Shown here: positions 1-6,902 of the stretch, in pieces | How the letters are laid out: the number at the start of each line of letters is the position of its first letter | Position numbering within the stretch: the first letter of the stretch is position 1 | Virus record (IMG/VR): IMGVR_UViG_3300042125_000003 | Location: 1 to 21,616 of that record | Reading direction: 5' to 3' (one strand) | DNA: 21,616 nucleotides | Source of the DNA: a virus | Program-made: the position numbers and the translations under genes | Notes under the pieces: model-generated | Told to the model about the DNA's origin: nothing | The model's input: only the letters and a program-made list of their open reading frames with translations | The model's database searches: none

Positions 1-380
1 ACAAGTGGTTCTGGCTCCAGCTGCTGATGGGTGACACCGCCGACCACATACCCGGTCTGCCGCAGATCCGTTCTCTTGCCTCGGGCAAGATGATTCAATG
101 CGGGGCTGCGCGTGCTCGGGATGTACTGGTTATGTCCAACGACAGCGACGATGCGTTCCAGACAGTGTGCAAGCACTACGCCGTGTTCTACAAGGACGAC
201 TGGGCAGATCGCTTGGTCGAGCAGATGGCGCTGCTCTGGATGCGCCTTGATCGTGATGCAAAGGTGGACGACTTCATTCGTGTCCTGCCGCTCCCCTCCA
301 TCTACACCGACCCGGTGCTGGCGGCGGCGGCCCGCCTAGTGGCCCGTGTTCAGGAGACGATTGATGCAACGCCTGACTAA
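1..380 (+). CDS. 5'-3' exonuclease (T7 gp6-like), C-terminal part; start lies left of window
   Basis: The reading frame is open from base 3 to the TAA at 378-380, so the gene is cut by the left edge. The first visible residues (KWFWLQLLMGDTADHIPGLP) match the helix-3-turn-helix entry of the FEN/5'-3' exonuclease family, where a GDxxDNIPG-type sequence follows the nuclease core and binds DNA. In T7-like phages this enzyme degrades host DNA and removes RNA primers. The Asp pair of GDTAD is kept, but the usual N after D is H, and the following PGIG-type turn reads PQIRSLASG. The WADRLVEQMALLWMR segment near the end resembles the C-terminal helix of phiKMV-like exonucleases. The catalytic acidic residues would be upstream, outside the window. 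The 3' end overlaps the endonuclease VII gene by 17 bases. The family call is from the motif and gene order, not a search. Confidence 0.75.
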   Translation, partial: KWFWLQLLMGDTADHIPGLPQIRSLASGKMIQCGAARARDVLVMSNDSDDAFQTVCKHYAVFYKDDWADRLVEQMALLWMRLDRDAKVDDFIRVLPLPSIYTDPVLAAAARLVARVQETIDATPD

Positions 381-762
381 CGCCGCCGTCGCGCCGTACC
401 GCAAGGGGCTGATGCTCAAGCAGGGAGGCAAGTGCGCCCTGTGTGAGCGTGCAGTAGTAACTCGCACACCGTGTCTGGATCACTGTCACACCACCGGCGT
501 AGTACGTGGGGTGCTGTGCCGTGGCTGCAATGCGCAGCTGGGCAAGATCGAGAACAACCTGTTGCGTAATGGTTTGGGCAACATCGCTGACCTTGCGCGC
601 TACCTCAAAAACCTTATCCCGTACATCGAATCCGGTAAGCGTGGCGGCACGGGTGTCCTGCACCCTACGCACAAGACCGAGGACGAGAAGCGACTCAAAC
701 GTAATGCTGACGCGGTAAAGCGCCGCGCAGCCAAGAAAGGAGCAACAACCCATGGCAGCTAA
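364..762 (+). CDS. Endonuclease VII (Holliday-junction resolving endonuclease)
   Basis: A 132-residue protein with the recombination endonuclease VII (His-Me finger) signature. It has zinc-binding cysteines C24 and C27, and C52 and C55; the catalytic cluster D39-H40-x-H42; and N56 after the last cysteine, in the order CxxC, LDHCH, TGxVRGxLCxxCN. This matches T4 endonuclease VII spacing closely. The enzyme cuts branched DNA during replication, recombination and packaging, and may help degrade host DNA. After the nuclease core there is a helical stretch and a Lys/Arg-rich tail likely to bind DNA. I chose ATG 364 because AGGAG (352-356) lies 7 bases upstream; an in-frame GTG at 346 has no such site. 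It overlaps the preceding exonuclease gene by 17 bases and the next gene by 11. Confidence 0.92.
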   Translation: MQRLTNAAVAPYRKGLMLKQGGKCALCERAVVTRTPCLDHCHTTGVVRGVLCRGCNAQLGKIENNLLRNGLGNIADLARYLKNLIPYIESGKRGGTGVLHPTHKTEDEKRLKRNADAVKRRAAKKGATTHGS

Positions 763-1057
763 AATGGTTACTGACCTGATCATTTCCCGTGTGATCGACC
801 AAGCGGTACAGTCGTCCGGCCTCGACGCACTGGCCTTCCCCGCCTTCGTCTACTACATCGCCCCCATCGGCGACATCCCGTCGAACGAATTTGACTTCGA
901 CGGGCGCCGTGACCGCGTTCGCTGGCAGCGGCGTATCGAGGGCAGCGTACTGCTCGACCTGTCCTACGAGGTGACCCCGGACTACATCATCGTCGTGGAC
1001 GGTGACCAGACCATCCACATCCCGAACAAGAACCTCGCTATCTGGTCCCGCGTGTGA
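752..1057 (+). CDS. Unknown small protein, 101 residues
   Basis: Not recognised. The frame begins at ATG 752 with AAAGGAG at 736-742 (9-base spacing), a strong ribosome binding site, and overlaps the end of the endonuclease VII gene by 11 bases. The protein is acidic and soluble-looking, with no signal peptide or clear membrane segment. Its second half (IEGSVLLDLSYEVTPDYIIVV, with DGDQTIHIP after it) alternates hydrophobic residues like a beta-rich domain. A second ATG at residue 5 exists but is less well spaced. Position among replication and recombination genes suggests an accessory role, but no function can be assigned. The real-gene call rests on the ribosome site, tight packing and coding-like codon use. 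Confidence 0.75.
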   Translation: MAAKMVTDLIISRVIDQAVQSSGLDALAFPAFVYYIAPIGDIPSNEFDFDGRRDRVRWQRRIEGSVLLDLSYEVTPDYIIVVDGDQTIHIPNKNLAIWSRV

Positions 1058-1242
1058 GGGTCCGGGCCTTCAAGTTTGACGACCTGACGGCCCACCACTA
1101 CGGCGATGGACGTATCGTCCTGTTTCAGGATAAGCCGGACCGGGTGGGTATGTTCACCGCCGTCACCTTCGACGCCGAGCAGCTGCACAAGCGACTGGGC
1201 AAGTTCATAAAGAGACGCAAGAGGTCCAAACATGCGCGCTAA
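1054..1242 (+). CDS. Unknown small basic protein, 62 residues, GTG start
   Basis: Not recognised. The gene starts with GTG at 1054, overlapping the previous stop codon in a GTGA arrangement, which points to translational coupling with the upstream gene. The protein runs from MRVRAFKFDDL to a strongly basic end (KRLGKFIKRRKRSKHAR), so nucleic-acid binding is possible; that is inference only. It overlaps the start of the phosphoesterase gene by 11 bases. No independent strong ribosome site is evident before the GTG, which fits coupling. Confidence 0.6.
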   Translation: MRVRAFKFDDLTAHHYGDGRIVLFQDKPDRVGMFTAVTFDAEQLHKRLGKFIKRRKRSKHAR

Positions 1243-2209
1243 ATTGCGTGATCTATTCAGCGAGTTCAACCACAAAGCAATCCTCGACGCTCACCACTGC
1301 AACGTTGCGGCGGCTGAGCGCTACACCTTCCTTGCGCCCAAGGGCGTGACCATCAGTCGCCAGATGGTCCGACACTGGCGCCAGCTGTATGCAGCGGACA
1401 CCACACCGGCCAAGGTCATCAGGGCCGAGAAGCAGGTACGCAAGTTGCAGGACGCTGCGCCAATTGGTAAGGGAGGCATGCACAAACCCAGCAAGGTCTA
1501 CCGGCGCATCGTGGTGATGCCGGATCTGCATGCACCGTACCATCATCGCCATGCGCTGGCGTTCATGCAGCTGGTGCGTGACACCTACAAGCCTGATCTG
1601 GTGATCAACCTCGGTGACGAAGCCGACAAGCACGCTATGAGCTTCCACGACAGTGACCCGAATCTGGCGTCCGCTGGCGACGAGCTGGCGCGCACCATCC
1701 CGGTAATGGAAGCGCTGCACAGCATCTTCCCCAACATGCTGCTCTGCGATTCGAACCACGGGTCGATGCACTACCGCAAGGCCAAGGCTCATGGTATGCC
1801 GGTGCAGTACCTCAAGGACTACCGCGACATCCTGCTGCCGAACACCAAGTCGAAAGGCTGGCAGTGGGCAGAGAACTGGCGCGTTAAGACCCCTATGGGC
1901 GAGGTGATGTTCAAGCACCAGCCGAGTGGTCCTGTACTGACTGACGCTTCGCATAACCAGTGCAACGAAGTGGTCGGCCATCATCACGGCAAGTTCCAGA
2001 TCGAGTACGCCGCCAGCTCTGCCCGACTGTATTGGGGCATGTTCTGTGGCTGCCTGATCGACAAGGACTCGCTGGCCTTCGCCTATGGCAAACACACGCT
2101 GTACAAGCCAGTCCTCGGCTGTGCAGTGATCATCAACGGCATCCCCACGCTGATCCCGATGCTGCTGGATAGCAACGGCGACTGGGTGGGCCACTTGGGG
2201 ACCGAGTAA
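1232..2209 (+). CDS. Metallophosphoesterase (calcineurin-like), phage type
   Basis: A 325-residue protein with the ordered metal-binding motifs of calcineurin-like phosphoesterases: D98-x-H100 (MPDLH), G128-D129-x-x-D132, N175-H176 in DSNHG, H229 in FKHQ, and G249-H250-H251-H252. These bind two metal ions and hydrolyse phosphoesters. The usual GNH[DE] motif reads SNHG here, a variation also compatible with an active site. Residues 1-60, before the catalytic domain, hold a helical segment (NVAAAERY, then VTISRQMVRHWRQL) that resembles a helix-turn-helix and may bind DNA. Homologous genes occur between endonuclease VII and polymerase genes in phiKMV-like phages, where their substrate is not known. 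GAGG (1221-1224) lies 7 bases before ATG 1232. Family is confident; substrate is unknown. Confidence 0.85.
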   Translation: MRAKLRDLFSEFNHKAILDAHHCNVAAAERYTFLAPKGVTISRQMVRHWRQLYAADTTPAKVIRAEKQVRKLQDAAPIGKGGMHKPSKVYRRIVVMPDLHAPYHHRHALAFMQLVRDTYKPDLVINLGDEADKHAMSFHDSDPNLASAGDELARTIPVMEALHSIFPNMLLCDSNHGSMHYRKAKAHGMPVQYLKDYRDILLPNTKSKGWQWAENWRVKTPMGEVMFKHQPSGPVLTDASHNQCNEVVGHHHGKFQIEYAASSARLYWGMFCGCLIDKDSLAFAYGKHTLYKPVLGCAVIINGIPTLIPMLLDSNGDWVGHLGTE

Positions 2210-2703
2210 TGCCAAGAATGTACTGTAAAAGTTGCCACACAGAGCACAGGGTGAACTACACCTGCCCACCAATCCACCTGCGTCCGCCGAGCTGGCACAT
2301 GGAAATGGGGCGCCGTGTGGGTAGCCAGCCCACTCACGGGGCAAAAGTGGATGCCCCATCCGCGCAGACGCCAGACTTCGGTGATGTCAGCGAGGAAGGG
2401 CGCAAAGGCGACAAGATCCGGCTGGAACTGGTTAACGAGGCGTTCCCTCTGGCCCTGATGGATCTGGCTCGACTGATGACGTGGGCCATCACCGTGAAGG
2501 GCTACAAGGAAGGCGACTGGGTGCGGGTGTCTACCGGCGCGCAGGGCTATCGCGGCGCTATGCTGCGGCACGACAACAAGGAGTGCTCCGGCGTGAGTCA
2601 CGACCACGAGTCGAAGCTGCGGCACGCTACACATACGGCGTGGAATGCAATTGCACGCCTCCAACTCCTGCTGCAAGAGGATGCTAAACATGACCAAGCG
2701 TAA
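2209..2703 (+). CDS. DUF5664 protein (dATP/dGTP diphosphohydrolase-like)
   Basis: A 164-residue protein. Residues about 68-157 follow the pattern of the DUF5664 family, annotated as the N-terminal domain of dATP/dGTP diphosphohydrolases: KIRLELVNEAFPLALMDLAR, then KGYKEGDWV, AMLRH (117-121) and HATHTAWNAIARLQLLL (139-155). This is an all-alpha fold related to nucleotide pyrophosphatases; in some phages related enzymes drain dATP and dGTP to support modified DNA. The N terminus (C6, C9, H10, H13, C19) could bind zinc but is short and irregular. The start codon overlaps the previous stop as TAATG, with GGGGA at 2197-2201 as ribosome site. Domain assignment is from pattern recall; enzymatic activity here is inference. 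Confidence 0.72.
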   Translation: MPRMYCKSCHTEHRVNYTCPPIHLRPPSWHMEMGRRVGSQPTHGAKVDAPSAQTPDFGDVSEEGRKGDKIRLELVNEAFPLALMDLARLMTWAITVKGYKEGDWVRVSTGAQGYRGAMLRHDNKECSGVSHDHESKLRHATHTAWNAIARLQLLLQEDAKHDQA

Positions 2704-2836
2704 GTGGTTCAAGGCCGAGATCCTGAGTCTCGGCGAGTGGCGGCAGTACGTCGGGCGCCGTATCGAAGACGCCCTGCACAGGGCCATTGCCGAGTTCGGC
2801 GAAGACGACATCGGTCGTGTAATCGAGGTGCGCTAA
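2690..2836 (+). CDS. Unknown small protein, 48 residues
   Basis: Not recognised. I start it at ATG 2690, 9 bases after AAGAGG (2675-2680); ATG 2681 abuts the ribosome site and ATG/other starts further upstream lack one. The protein is mixed-charge and helical (MTKRKWFKAEILSLGEWRQY, ending in an acidic helix). It overlaps the previous gene by 14 bases and its TAA forms the TAATG overlap with the ligase start at 2836. It could be a small accessory factor or a coupling reading frame that delivers ribosomes to the ligase gene. Confidence 0.6.
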   Translation: MTKRKWFKAEILSLGEWRQYVGRRIEDALHRAIAEFGEDDIGRVIEVR

Positions 2837-3762
2837 TGTACGAGCTACCCAAACGCCGCACGCTGGTTCACAAGGCCATTGAGCCGCGCAACCTGTCCGC
2901 AAAGGCCCGCGCCGCTGCTGATGCCCGAGTCAATGACGACTGGGAAATCAAGTACGACGGCGTGCACTGCATCATCATCGTGACCGAGGGCACAGCGCAC
3001 GCCTTCTCCCGGCAGGGCGAGCCAGTCAATGGCTCCATGAACCATGTACTCAAGGAGCTTGCCGACCACTACCGTGACTACGGTGGCGGCGGTGCTGTGA
3101 TCTTTGCTGAGGCGTGGCACCCGGAATGGACGCACCAGAAGATCAATGGCACCTTCCGTCGTGGCGCGGATGGCTCTGAGCTGGAAGCGGTCTGCTGGGA
3201 CTTCGTGCCTCTGGCGGACTTCGAGGCTGGGGCCTGTGACATCCCATTCCGCACTCGGCGCTGGGCGTTGAACGAGCTGGTGTTCGACATCGGCTCGCGC
3301 AACTCCGACAGCAAGATCACCATCAGCAAGATGTCCAAGTCCAAGGACTCTCTGGCCAACCAGCTGGAGGGTATTCGCACCTCGCTGGGTCTGGAATACG
3401 CCACTGATGGCTTCATGCGTAAAGACCCTGCGGGCCTGTGGGTAGCCGGTGCCGGTAGCTGTGGCGCTGTGCTCAAGGACAAAGAGATCATCGACGTTGA
3501 TGTCGAAGTGCTCGAAGTCTTCGAGGGAGTGGGCAAGTTCCTCAACATGGCGGGCGGCTTCATCATCCGCTACAAGGGCAAGGTGCAGAAGTGCGGCGGT
3601 GGTAAGCTGACCACTGCTGAGCGCAAGGAGCTGTGGAAGGACTACGGCAAATCCAAGGTGGGTAAGATCATTCAGGTACACGGCCTTAGCGAAAGCGAGG
3701 ATGGGCTGCTGCGTGAGCCGCGCTTCATCCGTTGGCGTGATGACAAGACCGAGGGCGAGTAA
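2836..3762 (+). CDS. ATP-dependent DNA ligase (T7 family)
   Basis: A 308-residue nucleotidyltransferase that seals nicks in DNA using ATP. Visible motifs are the adenylation site K39-Y-D-G (motif I), SRxG (S58-G61), the FAEAW box with E92 (motif III), TDGFMRKD with D191-G192 and K196 (motif IV; the usual acidic-G pair is DG here), and LKDKE with K214 and K216 (motif V). The C-terminal third (about 220-308) should be the OB domain, ending with RFIRWRDDK, which resembles motif VI. Length fits T7-type ligases, a little shorter than the T7 enzyme. The start at ATG 2836 overlaps the previous stop (TAATG), with GAGGTG just upstream; the frame is open further left (from GTG 2704) but that part overlaps the 48-residue gene. 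The gene lies directly before the RNA polymerase, unlike in T7. Confidence 0.93.
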   Translation: MYELPKRRTLVHKAIEPRNLSAKARAAADARVNDDWEIKYDGVHCIIIVTEGTAHAFSRQGEPVNGSMNHVLKELADHYRDYGGGGAVIFAEAWHPEWTHQKINGTFRRGADGSELEAVCWDFVPLADFEAGACDIPFRTRRWALNELVFDIGSRNSDSKITISKMSKSKDSLANQLEGIRTSLGLEYATDGFMRKDPAGLWVAGAGSCGAVLKDKEIIDVDVEVLEVFEGVGKFLNMAGGFIIRYKGKVQKCGGGKLTTAERKELWKDYGKSKVGKIIQVHGLSESEDGLLREPRFIRWRDDKTEGE

Positions 3763-6159
3763 GTGAATCAGGCTGAGCTGGAGCAATACATGGTGGACGG
3801 TGGCCGAGCTAAGGTGCTCGGCTCGTTCAAGCGGAATGAGGAGGCGGGTGCCGCACACAATAACCCGTATGCTGCCGCTGTCTATCGTCGCTTCGTTCAG
3901 CCGCTGGCCGATGCGATCAGCATCTACGCTACAGAGGTGAAACGTGGTGTACAGGCTAGGGCCAAGGTTCTGATGCGCAAGCAAGACCCTTTGCTGATGT
4001 CTGTCACCACGATTCGCACCTTACTGGATGCGTCATTGCAGCAGAAGAAGTCAGCACCGACGGCGGTATCACGGGCCATCGGAGAAACGCTGTACGGGGA
4101 AACGCTTCTAGAAGCATTCGAGAACATCGAACCCGACCTTTACTACACTCTGGTGCGGGATTTTGAGCGCCGGATGACCAAGAGCGAGCGGCACAGGCTC
4201 ACAGTGTTCAAGCAGCAGGCAGCTAAAAACGGTATCCATTTACCGGTATGGTCCTCCGAGGACAAGCTGGCTGTCGGTACGGTGCTGATCTATCTGGCCC
4301 GAGAGATCGGGTTGATCGACATCACCGAGGCCATGGAGCGCGGTAAGACCGTTCGTGAGTACAAGCTGATGCCGGAGATCGCCGGTATGCTGGACCACAT
4401 CAAGGGCTTCGTGGCGGGCATCAGCCCGATCAGCCTGCCCTGTGTGGAGCCGCCGATTCCGTGGACCGATGCGAATACCGGTGGATACCATACCCCGGTG
4501 ATGCGCCGTGTGGCGCCCTGCTGCATCCGTGGCAGGCCGCGAGTCGAAGACCTGTCCGATGTACCGGATATCCCCTTGCGTGCGCTAAACGCGCTACAGC
4601 GGCGTGCATGGGCCATCAATGAGCGGGTGCTCAAGGCGGTCGATGACGTGGGCGCCCGGTTCGACGTGGGCGAGGTGCTGGCACAAGCTGAGCTGCCCAA
4701 GCCGCACCGGCCCGAATGGCTGGACGACGATATGGACAAGGCGTCCCTAAGCCCCGCTCAGCTCGCGGAGTTCAGCGTATGGAAGGCTGAAATGCGTGAG
4801 TGGTACACCACCAACAAGGAGCGGGGCGTACAGTGGGGGCGGTACTACGAGGCGCTGCGCGTGGCTCGCATGTTCAGGGGCAAGCCGTTCTGGTTCGTCT
4901 ACCAGTTCGATTTTAGGGGCCGGTGCTACGCCAACACCCGAGGCGTCAGCCCGCAGGGCAGCGACCTACAGAAGGCCCTGTTGCAGGCGCACAAGGGTAA
5001 CCCGATCAGTACCGAGGCGGCGCGATGGTGGTTCTTCATCGCCGGGGCCAACCGCTTCGGCTACGACAAGGCTACGCTGGACGAGCGCTTCGCATGGACC
5101 GTCGAGCGCTGCGCAATGATCCGGGCCATCGCCGCTGATCCGCTGAGCAATCGCCAGTGGACCGAGGCGGATAACCCATTCCAGTTCCTAGCATGGTGCT
5201 TCGAATATGCAGACTACTTCGCCGATCCCGCTATCTTCGTCTCCCATCTTGCATTGGGGCAGGACGGTAGCTGCAATGGATTACAGCACTTCTCCGCCAT
5301 GCTGCGAGACGAGGTGGGCGGGCGTGCGACTAACCTCGTACCAGCCGAGACACAGCAGGATATCTATCGGCTGGTCAGCGATGAAACAGCACGCCTCCTT
5401 GGCGAAGGAACTGGTATGGGCTGCGTGTATCTGGACCGCTGGCGTCGGCACGCTCTATCACGGGATCTGGTAAAGCGCTCAGTGATGACCCTGCCCTACG
5501 GCTCGACCCGGTTCAGCTGCGGGGAGTTCATCTTCAAGGAGTACGTCAGCAAGCATAAGGCGCCGGAGTTCGCCCCGCCCGAGTACATGAAGGCCAGCAG
5601 GGCGCTCAGCGTGCCCGTGTGGGACGCCATCGGCAATGTGGTGGTCAAGGCAAGGGAAGCCATGGCGTGGCTCCAGAACGCGTCTGACGAGCTTATAGCG
5701 GCAGGTGTGCAGGAGATCTACTGGAGGTCGCCGTCCGGGTTCATGATCCGGCAGCGATACGGGAAGTACGAGTTCATCAAGGTGGAGAGTCGCCTGTCTC
5801 AGACGGTCCGAATCCGGCCCACCATCCAGCAGGAGCTGGAGGAACCGTGCCCCCGCCGACACCGGAACGGTATCGCACCGAACTTCATCCACGGCTGTGA
5901 TGCGGGGCACATGCACTTCCTGATCGTCGAAGCTGACGAGCAGGTCGATCACATGGCCTTCATCCACGATGACTATGGTACGGATGCCGTGTACACTGAG
6001 ACGCTCCACAAGCTCATTAGAGCGACGTTTGTGAAGATGTATACCGAGCGTCAGCCCATCGCTGAATTCGCCTCCCAGTGGGGTATCAGCGCGGCTCAGC
6101 CCACTCCGGGAACCCTTGACCTGAATCAGGTGCTCGATTCCAAGTATTTCTTCGCTTGA
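3763..6159 (+). CDS. Single-subunit DNA-dependent RNA polymerase (T7 family)
   Basis: A 798-residue polymerase, shorter than T7's 883. It transcribes the phage genome from phage-specific promoters. Catalytic features by alignment to T7: D501 in QDGSCNGLQHFSAMLRDEVG (T7 D537), K571 and Y579 in VKRSVMTLPYGS (T7 K631 and Y639), D736 in FIHDDYGTDA (T7 D812). The FDFRGRCYA segment (T7 MDWRGRVYA) and the aromatic-Ala C terminus (KYFFA, compare T7 DFAFA) are kept. The promoter specificity loop lies before GIAPNF; R683 aligns with T7 R756, R685 with Q758, E675 with N748, K673 with R746. Translation starts at GTG 3763 immediately after the ligase stop, with GAGGG at 3751-3755. The gene position, right before the structural block, is phiKMV-like. 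A 21-base promoter element follows the stop by one base. Confidence 0.98.
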   Translation: MNQAELEQYMVDGGRAKVLGSFKRNEEAGAAHNNPYAAAVYRRFVQPLADAISIYATEVKRGVQARAKVLMRKQDPLLMSVTTIRTLLDASLQQKKSAPTAVSRAIGETLYGETLLEAFENIEPDLYYTLVRDFERRMTKSERHRLTVFKQQAAKNGIHLPVWSSEDKLAVGTVLIYLAREIGLIDITEAMERGKTVREYKLMPEIAGMLDHIKGFVAGISPISLPCVEPPIPWTDANTGGYHTPVMRRVAPCCIRGRPRVEDLSDVPDIPLRALNALQRRAWAINERVLKAVDDVGARFDVGEVLAQAELPKPHRPEWLDDDMDKASLSPAQLAEFSVWKAEMREWYTTNKERGVQWGRYYEALRVARMFRGKPFWFVYQFDFRGRCYANTRGVSPQGSDLQKALLQAHKGNPISTEAARWWFFIAGANRFGYDKATLDERFAWTVERCAMIRAIAADPLSNRQWTEADNPFQFLAWCFEYADYFADPAIFVSHLALGQDGSCNGLQHFSAMLRDEVGGRATNLVPAETQQDIYRLVSDETARLLGEGTGMGCVYLDRWRRHALSRDLVKRSVMTLPYGSTRFSCGEFIFKEYVSKHKAPEFAPPEYMKASRALSVPVWDAIGNVVVKAREAMAWLQNASDELIAAGVQEIYWRSPSGFMIRQRYGKYEFIKVESRLSQTVRIRPTIQQELEEPCPRRHRNGIAPNFIHGCDAGHMHFLIVEADEQVDHMAFIHDDYGTDAVYTETLHKLIRATFVKMYTERQPIAEFASQWGISAAQPTPGTLDLNQVLDSKYFFA

Positions 6160-6160
6160 A

Positions 6161-6181
6161 TTAATAGGGCACCTTATCCTA
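6161..6181 (+). promoter_or_regulatory. Phage RNA polymerase promoter, copy 1
   Basis: First of four identical 21-base elements (core TAATAGGGCACCTTATCCTA, preceded by T). Aligned to T7, it keeps TAATA (-17 to -13), G-11, C-9, C-7 and TAT (-4 to -2). It starts one base after the polymerase stop codon and lies 16 bases before ATG 6198. Strict T7 alignment puts +1 at C6179; a start at A6181 is as likely. Confidence 0.85.
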
Positions 6182-6197
6182 CACCGGGAGAAATTCA

Positions 6198-6422
6198 ATG
6201 ATTAAATATTTAGTAAGAAAGATTAAAAGCTTCTTTACTCCAGTAGTTAAAGAGGTTGTAGTAGAGGTTAAGGTTCTTCGACTTACTGAGAACGAGTATG
6301 CTCAGTTGGAGAAGACCTTACCCAACTCCCTGCTGGGAGGGACCGACACTGCGGAGACAGCAGCGTACAAACTGGGCGTGCAACATGCGCTCAGCAAGAT
6401 CCGCTCTGGCATCGTGATTTAA
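6198..6422 (+). CDS. Unknown small protein, 74 residues, AT-rich 5' end
   Basis: Starts at ATG 6198 after GGGAGAA (6184-6190) and is the first gene behind promoter copy 1. The N terminus is basic and amphipathic (MIKYLVRKIKSFFTPVVKEV), followed by an acidic helix and the end AAYKLGVQHALSKIRSGIVI, a pattern I associate with small conserved proteins near the late region of T7-like phages; no function is known to me. The first 20 codons contain only 15 G or C out of 60 bases and use codons such as TTA and AGA, quite unlike neighbouring genes, while the second half has normal GC-rich codons. The TAA stop is formed by the TAA of promoter copy 2. Confidence 0.75.
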   Translation: MIKYLVRKIKSFFTPVVKEVVVEVKVLRLTENEYAQLEKTLPNSLLGGTDTAETAAYKLGVQHALSKIRSGIVI

Positions 6423-6439
6423 TAGGGCACCTTATCCTA
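6419..6439 (+). promoter_or_regulatory. Phage RNA polymerase promoter, copy 2
   Basis: Identical to copy 1. Its TAA at 6420-6422 is also the stop codon of the 74-residue gene. It is followed at once by AGGAG and a TTG start at 6450. The stretch down to CATTTTG (6446-6452) also resembles the leader behind copy 3. Confidence 0.85.
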
Positions 6440-6449
6440 GGAGAACATT

Positions 6450-6902
6450 TTGATCTATCGAGAATTGAGGGGCGGTGAATTGGTGCCGTCCTGCTTGTCC
6501 GAACGGGCAGTGTCCCGCTTGGCAATGATCTCCCTGTACGAATTACGCGACCGGCATGCCCTCCCGAAAGGCTGGCAGCCGCTCGACCCGCAGGAATGCC
6601 TGAACCGTCTGGTGGCTGCTGATGCGCTGTTTGTGCATGACAGTCAGGGCCGGATCATCTGCTTTGTGGTGGACTCCCCTTGGTTCAGTGATGACCGGGT
6701 AGTGAGCGAGCTGTGGGTGGATGATGGTATCGCACTGGCTGACGTGGTGCTGGCTGCTAAGGCGGCCTGCGTAATGGGCGGTGCCGGACGCTTCGTAATC
6801 GGAACACGAGCAGCGGCGAATGATCGCCACGCCGGTCTGGCCAAACTCTACAGCCGGGAGGGCCTGACCGTATCTACGGTGGAACTTGAGGGCAAGGTAT
6901 GA
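6450..6902 (+). CDS. Unknown protein, 150 residues, TTG start; possible GNAT-like fold
   Basis: The frame opens at TTG 6450 with AGGAG (6439-6443) 6 bases upstream, a good ribosome site; the next in-frame ATG (6525) would remove 25 residues and has no clear site. Strands and helices suggested by the sequence (ALFVHDSQGRIICFVVDSPW, then SELWVDD, an alpha-helical VVLAAKAACVMGG, RFVIGTRAA and LYSREGLTVSTVEL) are reminiscent of an acetyltransferase (GNAT) arrangement, and proteins of that kind are annotated next to phage portal genes. No acetyl-CoA loop is certain, so this is a weak guess. Its end overlaps the next gene by ATGA. Confidence 0.7.
   Translation: MIYRELRGGELVPSCLSERAVSRLAMISLYELRDRHALPKGWQPLDPQECLNRLVAADALFVHDSQGRIICFVVDSPWFSDDRVVSELWVDDGIALADVVLAAKAACVMGGAGRFVIGTRAAANDRHAGLAKLYSREGLTVSTVELEGKV

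Noticed and set aside
346-363. GTG 346 as start of the endonuclease VII gene
   Set aside because: ATG 364 has AGGAG at ideal distance; the extra six residues add nothing to the domain.
2704-2835. Upstream extension of the ligase frame from GTG 2704
   Set aside because: It adds an Arg-rich stretch with no family match, overlaps the 48-residue gene, and ATG 2836 has a good site and the TAATG junction.
4796-5119. 107-codon + strand frame within the polymerase gene
   Set aside because: Arg/Ser-rich product typical of a frame shadow in GC-rich DNA, and the polymerase motifs are in the other frame.
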